This document shows positions 29,888 to 40,786 of a stretch of DNA of 64,000 nt, piece by piece. Made by a program: the position numbers and the translations under genes. Each line of letters begins with the position of its first letter. Position 1 is the first letter of the stretch. The notes below the pieces were generated by a model, which searched no databases, was not told the DNA's origin, and saw only the letters and a program-made list of their open reading frames with translations. Source of the stretch: Ambrosia x helenae (lineage: Eukaryota; Streptophyta; Magnoliopsida; Asterales; Asteraceae); assembly GCA_030844895.1 (NCBI GenBank), contig CM061233.1:66269656-66333655 (forward strand), in the 5' to 3' direction.

Positions 29888-32044
29888 TTAAGAAATACCA
29901 CCAGACCCTAAAGGCTTCAAGGCTTCATCCTCTCCAACCACCTTCGCCACCTTTGCCTTCTTAAACTTCTTTCCTTTCTTCGGCAGCTTCTCAACAACAA
30001 TTCCAGCCTCAGAGGCTTCAACACTAGCATCCTTGGACGACATCTCGTCAACATCCAAAGTCTCCTTACTATCACCAGAATGAGCCCTTTTCTTGGAAAT
30101 CGACTCAAACACTTTAGCACACACATCTTCATTCAATCCTATGGGCTTCAACTGTTTCAACACCTGTAGAGGTTTCCCATAGCAAGCATACACCTGGGAA
30201 ACATAAAGATAGGTTGAATGCTCCATCCTTAAAACTGTTTCTTTGAAAACATCCATGGACTTAGGCTGATATAAAGGAGACTCTTCCATAACTTCACCCG
30301 CCTCATGGTGTAAACCTCCCCAAGAGTAGAGTTGAATTCAGCAGAATGAAGCAGATAAGTGACAACTTGCTGAAAACCCTCTTCAATCAGCCACTGATTG
30401 TCATCCAAAGCACCAGCAAGGGAAGCCTCCAACCCATTTTTCTCACCCTCAAACACCTTCCTCTCTGCTTCAAGTGCCAACCTGTCAACCTCAACCTTCA
30501 ACCGAGCAGCCTCATGTTTAGTAGCCTCTGCTTCATGCCCTCTCTTCAGTTCATCAATTAAACCAACAAGGGTTTTTTTCTTTCTCAGCCCATTCAAGAG
30601 AATCCTTCTTCAAAGAAGCAAAAGCCTGCTTCATTTCTCTTCTCTTCTTGGCAAAATCACCATACTCTCCCATCATCTTTCTAAACCTACTAACACCTTC
30701 AGGAAGCATTGCAGCCAAGTTGCAGGTCCAACCATCATCTTTGTCAACAAGGCATCATCATCCAACCCTTCCAGGCAAGCCTGGGCACCCGTAGTAGCAA
30801 GATGTGCAAGCACATCCTCACAAACAGAAGAAGACTTGAATGTAGCACTAGGCTTCACATTCTAACCAGGGGTATACACCCCTTCACGTTCAACACTTGT
30901 GGAACCCTCAGTATTCTTCAACATTACAACCTTAGCAGCCACCTTCTTACCTTTGCTCTTCTTCCCAACAACTTCATCAACAACATTTTCAACATCCTGA
31001 TCCTTCTCTTCCTCTGAATCCTCTATGTCATTACTAACATGCACCGCCTCAGAAATATCAGCAGGCTTTGCAGCCTTTAACAAAACGTCGGCTAGACCTC
31101 CTAGTCGAAGCAGTTTTAGAAAAACTCTTGATGTTTGGAACATCAACATAATTACTCCCATCATACCTTCCCTTCTCATACTTCGTCAGAGCATCCTCAC
31201 CTTCAACAGCTTCACCATCTTTAAAAACAACTTCTGAAGCATCATCACCTTTAATGAAATCTAGGGCCGACATAACTACAGAGCAAACAATAAGGAAAAC
31301 AAGAACATAAACAACATGCAAAGGGAAAGAAATAAAAACAACAGTAAAAATAAGCATACCCTGATCACCCTTCATCAACACAGGGTCTCTACCCTGTTTG
31401 TCCTATAGAATGCTAATACCGGATAAAACCAAAAAAGGTTCGCCAAAGGGACGAAGCCTTGAAGGACATGCCCGAATAGCCTTAAGAAAATTTTCATCTA
31501 GTTCAGACTCCAACGGTTCCATTTCATTTAGAACAGCCTCGGGATGTCTCCACACAGGCTTGAAAGGAAAGATGGATTTAGAAACCTAGAAAAACCTTGT
31601 TTTCCATTGACCAACAGTTGTCACATGAGACGAAATCAAGTTGGTTTCAACCGAAGACCCTTCAAAGGTAAACCAATCGCCATTTTTGGCAAGGCGGAAG
31701 AAACGCCTAAACATAAGAAGGGTTGGATCATAACCAAGAGCCCTACATAAGATTTCAAAATGCAAAATACGGCTAACCCCATGTGGATGGATCTGACCCA
31801 ACGAAACCCTATAATATTCAAGTACATTTAATAAGAAAACGGAAAATGGATGACAAAGGTTGGAAAACTTGAAATGACGACAACACAACGCAATCGAACC
31901 ATCAGGATAACGAGAAACAGGGTCTGTAAGACCAGGAGCAGCAGGCTTGAAGGACAGATCAATGTCCCACTCCAAGCAAAATGCTTCAACTTCCTCTTGT
32001 GTAAAGGAAGAGAAAGTGATAGACATATCCTTCTTAGCACCCAT
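29888..32044 (-). pseudogene. Antisense ORF of the Tat gypsy element (putative gypsy-type domain)
   Basis: Read on the minus strand from MGAKKDMSITFSSFTQEEVE. The segment LGQIHPHGVSRILHFEILCR and FFRLAKNGDWFTFE matches the pattern of the 'putative gypsy type transposon' domain (PF04195) known from antisense ORFs of Tat-type elements. A canonical GT-AG intron of 84 bp fits at 31276-31359 and keeps frame (GDQ then VMSALDF). Downstream are acidic and Lys-rich segments and a coiled-coil-like part (ARLKVEVDRLALEAERKVFE). Stops and shifts (for example TAG at 31586-31588) show decay. Function in the element is unknown. Confidence 0.7.
31276..31359 (-). other. Candidate intron in the antisense ORF
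   Basis: Minus strand: donor GTATGC, pyrimidine-rich body, acceptor CTCTGTAG. Its 84-bp length is normal for plants, and removal joins compatible phases. Confidence 0.55.
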
Positions 32045-32812
32045 AATGCCTTGAAGGATGATAAAGGGCAAGAAAAATAAGGAAGAAAAGACTAACCTGA
32101 TAGTTGCAAAGCGAAACCCTAAGAAGATTTGGAGAGAATCGTTGAAGAAGAAGAAAAAGAGTAAAGTAATTTGTGTGGTGAAAAGATAATAACCCAAATA
32201 TAAAGCGGTTATAATATTAATAAAAAGTAATGATGCCTTACATTATTACAAAGACTGCACGGCTGACACCTGTCATATCAGCAGTCAAATCACAATTCAA
32301 ATCCAGAGAAAACAACCGCCCAAAACCTGTGAACCTTTTGACCTTTCAAGCAAAAGCGAAAACTAGCAAACAGTCAGAAGCCTTTTAGCTACGCCACAAA
32401 GACTCCTGACTTGGGGGGCTAATGACGTGGGTAGCCTAAAGCAAAAAGATAAATAACTATCACAAATCTATGCTTGAAGGGTTGAAACCTACGAAGGTTC
32501 AAAGGACGGAGAAGCACAGCTCAAAAGATGACTTGTCTTGTTATCTTTTCCTTGGTCAGCCCAAGCAGTTGTCGTGTAAACACTGCACTAATCGGACCGC
32601 AGGTCCAAAGCTACCATCGGCTTAAAGTGGCTTGTCCTCTTGTTGCACCATGTTCCAAGATAATATCCTTACCTAAATAAGAAGATGCTTTCTCTATATA
32701 ATCAAGATCAATCCCACAGATCTGATCCATCCCTGATTATTCTTTAAAACCTTGAACTCTTTAACCCTTCCTGTGACTCAGAACTAGCGTTAGGCTATTA
32801 TTTGTTGTAGCA
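31852..32812 (+). repeat. Right terminal repeat of the Tat gypsy element
   Basis: Aligns with 11781-12945 and ends GTTGTAGCA. TATATAAT at 32695-32702. It lacks about 205 bp present in the left copy: the right copy jumps from TTATTCTTT to AAAACCTTGAAC. Confidence 0.75.
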
Positions 32813-34326
32813 ACAGACCAATTTCTTTTTTAACCTTGAACTTCATTAAGCAATAAGATTTGACATTTTCAATAATCTTCTATATCTTAACATCTTTATC
32901 CATGAACTGCTTCTCATTTCTAGCTTTTCATAATCTCCAACACATAATAATCACGATAAACACAACCTTTTTCTGATCCCCAAACCAATTGTGTTATGCA
33001 TACATCAAATCCCTAAAAGCATATATCGGAGTAACTTTACCAAAGATAAAGTTTTAAATCATTTGATTTAGAAGACCACTAAATTGGTGTATTTAATCTT
33101 TCATTTGATATGATAAACTAGTTTACTTAAATTTAACAAATCATTATATAAAATTACATTTCTTTTGAACTTTTTAATTATGGAGAAAATAATTTTAGAT
33201 TTTTTTTTTTTGAAAGATAAACAATTTTAGATTTATACAAGCATTATTATACAGTTAAATTGTTTATGTTTTTAACTTTTTATAATATATTTATACGTTA
33301 ACCTAAATATCAGTAAACTTTTACATTTACAGTCATGATATATATGCGGACAAATTTTGCGTATGTTACTTTTGCATCTATAAATTGAGAGAATTTCTTC
33401 GAAAGTAAAATATTGACCCACTTTTTATTGTTTTCTAGTGATAATTTCGTTGGGTGTTACTTGTGAGAATGAGGTTTTCTAAGGTAAATATTAGAACATT
33501 TTGAATATTCAAGATATTTATGAAGAATTTCTTTGTTTGTGATTATAAAAGACGGTGGTGTGTTGATCAGTTCTAATTATATATAATGAAAAACATGATA
33601 ATAAATAATATCTTATAGGCTAGACAGTTCAGTATACGATCACAAAAATGGAAGACACTATGATGTTGGTCAAGTTCCCGTTTAGGATGTAGGGTTTGAA
33701 TGGTATTAGGTGATTTGAGAGCACAGTTTTAGGGAGAGAGATGAGATGATTTTGTGTGACGGTGTTATATATTCATTAGTCGTAAAACTCTCTAGTAATC
33801 TCCTAATTATACACCGAATGAGAAACCCTATGTTTATCTAATAAGGGTAATTATCTATCAAATAATTACTGATTAATGATATAGGGGTAATAAATTCAAT
33901 GATCATTTATTAGATAAATGATTATAATGGCTATTTTATAGAATATATTAAATATATTCTTACATTATTCTATTTGGCCTGAGTAATCATCTATTATGCG
34001 CATCAGATAGTTTAATCAGATTTTAATACTCATATTAGTTCTAAACTCAAAACGTAGCAGAGAAATTCAGTCGTTGAGTCAATATTCAACTCATAACCCC
34101 CATTAATCATACTACGTCCCAAATTTAAAACTTTACATTTGGATCATGACAGTTAAGCCCTTAACATTTATTTGTATGATTAGTGTCTATACGTCTTTTA
34201 AGCATGCATGAACGTATTCAGAGACATAACAAATTTTAAAGGGAAGGGGAAAATTAACAATTAATCATTCATGGTATGATATGCAGTTGCATATGGTCAT
34301 CAGTAAAACCTGTTTTTCATAAGACT
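32813..34326. other. Intergenic, no gene recognised
   Basis: About 1.5 kb of AT-rich sequence between the Tat element and copia-2. Text such as GGGTAATTATCTATCAAATA around 33845 might belong to an old LTR, but no partner or boundaries were found. Confidence 0.4.
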
Positions 34327-35041
34327 TGTTGGGTCTGCTGACCTAGAGAAGAACAGATGATTGGAAAGCCAAAATATGCTAACAGTTGATCCTATCAATA
34401 AAACAGTCTTTACAACTTACTTCTCCCAAAAGACTGCTGACTCTAACAACTGTTCTACCCAAACAACTGCTATGACAACTGCTGATACAAAGGACTGCTG
34501 AATAAACAACTGATGAAGAACAACTGCTGACCAAAGGTCTGATGAAGAACAACTGCTGATTCAAGTACTGAAAACCAAAGCACTGCTGGAGCCAACAGCA
34601 CTTAGGCTCCAGCAGAGGATACAAGACCATCAGAGTTTACCTACAACAGCTGTTTACTATCAGTGCTTTCAATGTAACAGTAGTTTGTAATAGGCAGATG
34701 TTTTATGTTTGTTATTCTGTTAGAGGTCACTGTCTTAGGTGACGTCAGCTTAGGTCATCAGTGGTTTAGGTCTGTCTATAAATAGAACAGTGCTTGTACT
34801 GTTCTATTGCATCACACACACAAACATTCTCTCAGACAAACAATCACTGTGTGATCAGGCTGAGGGGGAGTATTTGTACGATTGTAATCTTTTAGATAAA
34901 TGAAAGCATTCGATCTGAAAACATTTACTCTCTTGTTTTGATTAACAGTTTATTATTCCGCTGCACTTTCATTCTATTTTCGTTTCACTTTTATCATATT
35001 TAGTTAAACATAATCAAAACAATCAAACTCAGATCCTAACA
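34327..35041 (+). repeat. copia-2 5' LTR (715 bp)
   Basis: Starts TGTTGGGTC and ends GATCCTAACA. TATA box TATAAATA at 34777-34784. At least five exact ACTGCTGA words occur in 34430-34560, the same word class as in copia-1. No 3' LTR in the window, so its age cannot be estimated. Confidence 0.85.
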
Positions 35042-35043
35042 AT

Positions 35044-35055
35044 TGGTATCAGAGC
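35044..35055 (+). other. copia-2 primer-binding site
   Basis: TGGTATCAGAGC just after the LTR (initiator-tRNA-Met type). Confidence 0.9.
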
Positions 35056-35188
35056 AGGGTAAATTAAATTCGATCTAACAAATCAATTTAATAATCAGCT
35101 CACAATTATTGATATCGTTTGTCTGTCGGATTGAAAACAGAGTAATAGTTTAATTTCGTTTCAACCGTTTTTAAACAGACTTTGTTTT

Positions 35189-38100
35189 TTGAAAAATCAG
35201 AGAATGGCTTCAATCAATCACGATCCACATAACACTGGCACGAACAACAAGCCACCGATGCTTGTCAGATCTGAATACAATATCTGGCAACGTTGGATGA
35301 GCCATGTTCTAGCTCAACAGAACACTGGGTGTTGGAAGTCGGTTATCTTCGGACCACATGTTCCGACTGTGCCGAGTACTGAAGATCCCAAGGTGTTTGA
35401 GCCAAAGAAACTTGAAAACTACTCCGACCAGAATTTTCAGAAAATTGAGTTAGATGCTAAGGCCTTCAGTATTGTGGCCATGGCTCTACCCAATGATATA
35501 TATGCTGGGTTGTTACACTGTAACAGTGCAAAGGAGTTGTGGGATGCACTGAAAGAACAGTTTGGTGGGACTGAGGAGGTTATTGAAAACAATCGTGAAA
35601 TACTTAACCAACAATATGAAACATTCAGTCATGTCAAAGGAGAGTCATTAACTCAACAGTTTGAGAGGTTTAATTGTTTAACTAGTGAACTAAAATTGGT
35701 TGGTCTTACTTACCCTCATTCAACCTTAAACCATAGGTTTTTAAGATCACTACCAGACAAATGGGACACTATTGCTATTGTGATGAGAAACTCAATTGGA
35801 TTTAAAGACCTATCACTGACCCAGCTTCATGGTAAGCTCTTGACCTATGAGAGAGAGCTTAACCAGAAAAAGAAGCTCCAGGACTCTGGAAAAGTGTCTG
35901 ATGACTATGTATTTGGGAATACAACACTTTTGGGTCATGATGAGGTGCCTGGAAACACTAAGGATCAGAGTTATGATCATTTCATTGACATAACTTCAGG
36001 TTTTAACTCAGGTTTTAACTCTGATTCTTATTCACCAAACTATGCTTTCACAGCAAGTAGTGGTGATATCCAGGCATCTGACAATATATCCTTTGAGTAT
36101 GATGACCTGAAATATTTTGACCCTGATGATTTGGAAGAAATGGACATTATGCACCAATTGGCCCTTCTCAGTGTAAGAACTAACAATTTTTACAAAAAAA
36201 CTGGGAGAAGGTTTCCAGGGTTAACTGGCAGATCTAAGGTTGGGTTGGATAAATCAAAGATAAAGTGTTACAAATGTCATAGACTTGGTCATTTTGCTAG
36301 GGAATGTAGGGGTCAACATGGTACACCTATGATCACCTATCCAAATCAAAGACCACAGACCAACACTTATCAGAATTCCTATAATACCCCTGGACCAAAT
36401 GTGCAAAACACTGCTCATTTTGCACAATCCTCAAACACTGTTCCTCAGATCCACTATGTGCAAACACCTGTTGCTCAAGCACCTGTGCAAACGACTGTTG
36501 CTTCATCCTCTGCTCCTGCAGAGACCAGTCAACAGAGCTTCTTTACACAAGGCTTTGTTGATTGGAGCAGTCTACCTGATGAGTTAACAGATGAAAATTT
36601 TGCATTAGTTGCCAAAGCTGAAAATGAACCAGAAAACTTTTGTTTCATGGCTATGGTTGATGAGGTTGAATCTGAGGAGGTGGTAACTGAATCTGATGTT
36701 GTGACTGATGATATTGTTAATGAAGTTGTTACATGTGAAAAACCTGAAGAAGAGGTTGTGAATCTCTCAGATCCCTGGGGTGCATCTGATGACTGTGAGT
36801 GCAAGTGTGATTGTGCATTGATGGCTGCTGCTAAGGTATCTCCTCAAATTCTTAAAGAGTTGTGTTCTGACAAATGTATAATTGCATTTTCTAACATCAA
36901 AGAGGTGAATGAAAACCTTAGAAAGAAAATTTTGGATGATGAAGTTAAATTTGAAAAACTTTCAAAAGATTTAAAAACAAGTTTATCTGCAAAAGTGTCT
37001 GAAATAAGCAGCTTAAAACATGAAGCAACCATAACCAAAGACCAGCTCCAAACTATGATAGCAAAATATCAAAGTTGTAAAAGTGAGCTTGAGTCCACCC
37101 AAGTTGAATGTGAGAAATGGGTGGAATCATGTAGAGGTTTTAAGATGCTACTCAACAAACAAACCAAAAGTCATGTGAAGTTTGGTTTTGGTTTTGAAAC
37201 CACTGCTCCAGCTTTTGAAAACACTGACAAAAAGAGTCAAAAGTCTGTTGAGGTAGTACCAACAAATCTGCAGGGTCAAGAGATTAAAATCACTGAACCA
37301 AATGGTAAGAAAATTGTTCTTGAAAAACCAGAAGGTTCCTCATCTTTTACTGAACTTGAAAAGTATGAATTTAAACCTACTTGGTCTGATGAGTGTGATA
37401 CTCTTGAGAATTTTAAACCTGTTGATTTTAAAACACCTGATGGGAAGACAGCTCCTCAAGCAAAAGTCATTCCCCTGGCAAAAGTCATTCCCCTGAAAAA
37501 TCTTCCAGCAGATGCTCAAACATCTGCTGAAAAGAAGGCTGAAAAGGGGAAGAAGAAAGAAAAGACTGTCAACTTGTTCTGTGATTTCTGTGAAAAGAAG
37601 AATCATGTCACTAAAAACTGTTTTCTTCTAAAAGCATATGACATTAACAAAGGAACAAGTGAATGTGATTCCAAAGCCACATGCTCAATATGTGGGAAGA
37701 AGAATCACAAGACCAAAGAGTGTTTGTATCTCAAAAATTTTGATGTAAAAATACAAGAATACAAAGCTAAAACTCTTGCAAACCCTGTGGTTAGTACTTC
37801 AAAAGGAAAGCCCAAACAGACTTTCACCCCTGTCCAAACACCTGTTACTAAAAGGCTTGAAACATCTGCTTCTAGAGATGTCCAAGTAACAGATGCTCCA
37901 CCAACAAGCAAATACCCAAGAGGTTATGGTCAACCACCATGTCACAGTCTGCCACATGTTTATGAGGAGCCAAAAAGACCCTCTAAACCAAGAGTGAACA
38001 GAAATCCATATGGGTATTATCATCTGTCAGGAAGTGATCAAACAACTGCTGCCCCAAGTGTTGACATCCAAGCACTGGCAAATGGTCAGCAGCAGTTGTT

Positions 38101-38212
38101 GAACTTAATTCAAAAACTAGTCCAAACCACTGATCACCTTCCAAAGCTTGAGTCTGAAAGGTCTGAGGACCCATCCAAAGCCAAACTGGCTTTGGACACT
38201 CACCAAAACTAA
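35189..38212 (+). CDS. copia-2 gag (1,007 residues, three zinc knuckles)
   Basis: Intact frame. An in-frame Met at 35204 (MASINHDPHN) is the likelier start, by comparison with copia-1. The gag core (ELWDALKEQFGGTEEVIENN) lies in the first 230 residues. CCHC knuckles: CYKCHRLGHFAREC, CDFCEKKNHVTKNC and CSICGKKNHKTKEC. The middle has an acidic, Val-rich stretch and a coiled-coil-like part. It ends HQN and TAA, then continues in frame after four codons into pol, so pol may need readthrough. Unusually long for copia gag, as in SIRE elements. Confidence 0.85.
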   Translation: MKNQRMASINHDPHNTGTNNKPPMLVRSEYNIWQRWMSHVLAQQNTGCWKSVIFGPHVPTVPSTEDPKVFEPKKLENYSDQNFQKIELDAKAFSIVAMALPNDIYAGLLHCNSAKELWDALKEQFGGTEEVIENNREILNQQYETFSHVKGESLTQQFERFNCLTSELKLVGLTYPHSTLNHRFLRSLPDKWDTIAIVMRNSIGFKDLSLTQLHGKLLTYERELNQKKKLQDSGKVSDDYVFGNTTLLGHDEVPGNTKDQSYDHFIDITSGFNSGFNSDSYSPNYAFTASSGDIQASDNISFEYDDLKYFDPDDLEEMDIMHQLALLSVRTNNFYKKTGRRFPGLTGRSKVGLDKSKIKCYKCHRLGHFARECRGQHGTPMITYPNQRPQTNTYQNSYNTPGPNVQNTAHFAQSSNTVPQIHYVQTPVAQAPVQTTVASSSAPAETSQQSFFTQGFVDWSSLPDELTDENFALVAKAENEPENFCFMAMVDEVESEEVVTESDVVTDDIVNEVVTCEKPEEEVVNLSDPWGASDDCECKCDCALMAAAKVSPQILKELCSDKCIIAFSNIKEVNENLRKKILDDEVKFEKLSKDLKTSLSAKVSEISSLKHEATITKDQLQTMIAKYQSCKSELESTQVECEKWVESCRGFKMLLNKQTKSHVKFGFGFETTAPAFENTDKKSQKSVEVVPTNLQGQEIKITEPNGKKIVLEKPEGSSSFTELEKYEFKPTWSDECDTLENFKPVDFKTPDGKTAPQAKVIPLAKVIPLKNLPADAQTSAEKKAEKGKKKEKTVNLFCDFCEKKNHVTKNCFLLKAYDINKGTSECDSKATCSICGKKNHKTKECLYLKNFDVKIQEYKAKTLANPVVSTSKGKPKQTFTPVQTPVTKRLETSASRDVQVTDAPPTSKYPRGYGQPPCHSLPHVYEEPKRPSKPRVNRNPYGYYHLSGSDQTTAAPSVDIQALANGQQQLLNLIQKLVQTTDHLPKLESERSEDPSKAKLALDTHQN

Positions 38213-38224
38213 TCCATTACTGAT

Positions 38225-40786
38225 GTGCAGGGAGCTTCTGCTTGTTTAGATAGTCTTTGGTATGTAGATAGTGGAGGCTCCAGGCACATGACAGGATGTA
38301 GAGCCCTTCTTCTGGACTTCTTGGCTCATGGAGGGGGTGATATATCCTTTGGTAATGATTCAAAAGGTAAAGTGTTGGGGTCAAGGACTGTACAAGCTGG
38401 AAAACTCAAGTTTGAAAATGTCAATCTTACTGATAATCTCAAGTTTAATCTTCTGAGTGTTTCACAAATGAGTGACAAAGGTTATGGCTCATTTTTCACA
38501 AAGAAAACTTGTAAGATTATTGGGCCAGAAGTGGTGAAAAAGATTGATACCATCATTGCAGAGAGCAAAGCACAACTTGTTGCTCATAGAAGTGGCAATG
38601 TGTATGTTGTTGATATGTTAAAGGACAATCCTATGGCAAATGTCTGTTTGTTTTCTGCTGCCTCCACTAAGGAGACAGAATTGTGGCATAGGAGATTGGG
38701 TCACACCAACCTTAACACTATTAACACACTCTCCAAACAAAGCCTTGTCAGAGGTTTACCATCAAAAGAATTTAAATGTGATGAGCATTGTGTTTCCTGT
38801 TTAAAAGGGAAACAACATAAAAGCTCTTACAAATCCATTGATGAGTCCAAAACCAGTCAGTGTCTACAATTGTTGCACATGGACTTGTTTGGCCCTGTTA
38901 AAATCATGAGTCTAAGAAGAAAGAGATTTTGTCTTGTCATAGTTGATGATTTTTCTAGGTTTACATGGACTTACTTTTTACATTCTAAGGATGAGACTGC
39001 AAGAATATTGAAGGACTTTGTCACCAAAGTTGAAAAACAATATGACTTGCCAGTAAAAATCTTCAGGAGTGACAATGGAACAGAGTTTAAAAATAAGGAG
39101 TTGGATGACTTCTGTGTGTCAAAAGGGATTGTGAGGCAGTACAGCATCCCAAGAACACCAGAACAAAATGGGGTGGTTGAAAGGAAAAATAGAACTCTTA
39201 TAGAAGCTGCAAGAACCATGCTAGCAGATTCTGGTTTGCCACTGTCCTTTTGGGCAGAAGCTGTAAACACTGCTTGCTATGTTCAAAACAAAGTTTTGAT
39301 CAACCCTAGACATCAAAAAACTGCTTATGAAATTTTGTTCAAAATCAAACCACTAATCTCATTTTTCAAAATCTTTGGCTGCCCATGTTTCATTTTAAAC
39401 CTCAAAGATTCCATTTCAAAATTTGCAGCCAAAGTAGACTGTGGTTATTTTCTGGGATATTCTTCTACTGCTAAGGCCTATAAAGTGTTTAACACAAGGA
39501 CCAAGACAATAGATGAAACTCTGAATGTAAAGTTCAATGAACTTTCATCTCTAAAAATCCCTGCAAATCCTCCTGAACTATTTGATTTAGATAAATTCAA
39601 ATTTGAAGATATCACTGTTAAAACCAACAATGCAGGTATTCCACAGTCTCCACAACAAGATTACAGAACAGATGTTGTGATCCCCGGTCACTACAAAATC
39701 TATTCTGCCTCAGAGGAAGCAACTGTTCAAAACAATTGTCAAAACTCTGCCACAGCTGTGTCAACCACTGTTGGCCAGTCTTATCCTCAAACCACTGCTT
39801 CACCCCTCACAACCACAGACCTATCATCTGTTGACAAAAGTCAATCATCTGTTGACAAAAGTCAGTCAAGTTTCACACCACTTGGACCCATTCCTCCATT
39901 ACCATTCCAAACATTTGATGGCACTACAGAAGTACCAACAGATGTTACACCAACAGAGTCACCAAACCTTTGTCCATCACCTCAAAATGCCATCGTTCCA
40001 TATCAGGGAGTTCTTATTTACTTAAGAGCCCATCCACCAGACCAGATCATTGGCAACATCAGAGAGGGTGTGCTCACAAGAAGCCAATCCTCCAATATCT
40101 GTCTTTTTGCAGGTTTCCTATCCCTCACACAACCTGTCAAGTACCAAGAGGCACTAAAAGACAACAGTTGGGTAGAAGCCATGCAAGAAGAACTCCTTCA
40201 ATTTAAAAGACAACAAGTATGGGAGCTTGTACCACTTCCTAAGGATGTTTGTCCTATAGGAACAAAGTGGGTCTTCAAAAACAAAACTGATGAAAGGGGT
40301 ATTGTTGTCAAGAATAAAGCCAGGCTTGTGGTTCAAGGCTTCAGACAAGAAGAAGGAATAGATTATGATGAGACTTTTGCTCCTGTAGCAAGACTAGAAG
40401 CCATCAGACTCTTTCTAGCCTTTGCTGTCAACCACAACATAAAGGTGTATCAGATGGACATCAAATGTGCTTTCCTTTATGGCAAAATTCAGGAGGAGGT
40501 CTATGTATGTCAGCCACCTGGTTTTGAAGACACATTCCATCCTAACTATGTCTACAAGCTCAACAAAGCCTTGTATGGACTCAAACAAGCACCAAGGGCC
40601 TGGTATGAAACTCTTTCCACATTTCTCTTATCCATTGGCTTCACAAGAGGTAAAATAGACAAAACTTTATTTCTTAAATGGAAAGGGAAACACTTAATGA
40701 TTGTTCAAATATATGTGGATGACATCATTTTTGGATCCACATGTAACCAAATGTGTGAAGAGTTCAGAAAACTCATGACAGCATAG
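38225..40786 (+). CDS. copia-2 pol: protease, integrase, RT
   Basis: 853 codons. Begins QGASACLDSLWYVDSGG; protease motif VDSGGSRHMTG, where many copia elements have a different residue after DSG. Then the pre-integrase zinc region (HRRLGH … CVSCLKGKQH), integrase LHMDLFGPV, FRSDNGTEF and PEQNGVVERKNRTLIEA with the D-D-E set intact. RT: GLKQAPRAWYETL and YVDDIIFGST. The frame ends at TAG (40784-40786) right after KLMTA, where FEMSAMGEL should follow directly. One point change therefore separates RT from its C-terminus and RNase H. Confidence 0.9.
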   Translation: MQGASACLDSLWYVDSGGSRHMTGCRALLLDFLAHGGGDISFGNDSKGKVLGSRTVQAGKLKFENVNLTDNLKFNLLSVSQMSDKGYGSFFTKKTCKIIGPEVVKKIDTIIAESKAQLVAHRSGNVYVVDMLKDNPMANVCLFSAASTKETELWHRRLGHTNLNTINTLSKQSLVRGLPSKEFKCDEHCVSCLKGKQHKSSYKSIDESKTSQCLQLLHMDLFGPVKIMSLRRKRFCLVIVDDFSRFTWTYFLHSKDETARILKDFVTKVEKQYDLPVKIFRSDNGTEFKNKELDDFCVSKGIVRQYSIPRTPEQNGVVERKNRTLIEAARTMLADSGLPLSFWAEAVNTACYVQNKVLINPRHQKTAYEILFKIKPLISFFKIFGCPCFILNLKDSISKFAAKVDCGYFLGYSSTAKAYKVFNTRTKTIDETLNVKFNELSSLKIPANPPELFDLDKFKFEDITVKTNNAGIPQSPQQDYRTDVVIPGHYKIYSASEEATVQNNCQNSATAVSTTVGQSYPQTTASPLTTTDLSSVDKSQSSVDKSQSSFTPLGPIPPLPFQTFDGTTEVPTDVTPTESPNLCPSPQNAIVPYQGVLIYLRAHPPDQIIGNIREGVLTRSQSSNICLFAGFLSLTQPVKYQEALKDNSWVEAMQEELLQFKRQQVWELVPLPKDVCPIGTKWVFKNKTDERGIVVKNKARLVVQGFRQEEGIDYDETFAPVARLEAIRLFLAFAVNHNIKVYQMDIKCAFLYGKIQEEVYVCQPPGFEDTFHPNYVYKLNKALYGLKQAPRAWYETLSTFLLSIGFTRGKIDKTLFLKWKGKHLMIVQIYVDDIIFGSTCNQMCEEFRKLMTA

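Larger units (their letters stand above)
11781..32812 (+). mobile_element. Tat-lineage Ty3/gypsy retrotransposon (degenerate, interrupted)
   Basis: Left terminal repeat, tRNA-type primer site, gag, protease/RT/RNase H/integrase, an antisense ORF and right terminal repeat occur in the order expected for Tat/Retand-type elements. The polyprotein is interrupted at 18460 by a copia element and resumes at 29138. Many stops and frameshifts make it non-functional. Terminal repeats differ at roughly 4-5% of compared sites by eye, so it is much older than its guest. The exact 5' boundary of the LTR is uncertain and no convincing target duplication was found. Confidence 0.85.

Noticed and set aside
32813..34326. 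Old solo LTR of another copia family
   Set aside because: Some phrases suggest an LTR, but no terminal TG…CA borders, target duplication or partner could be shown.
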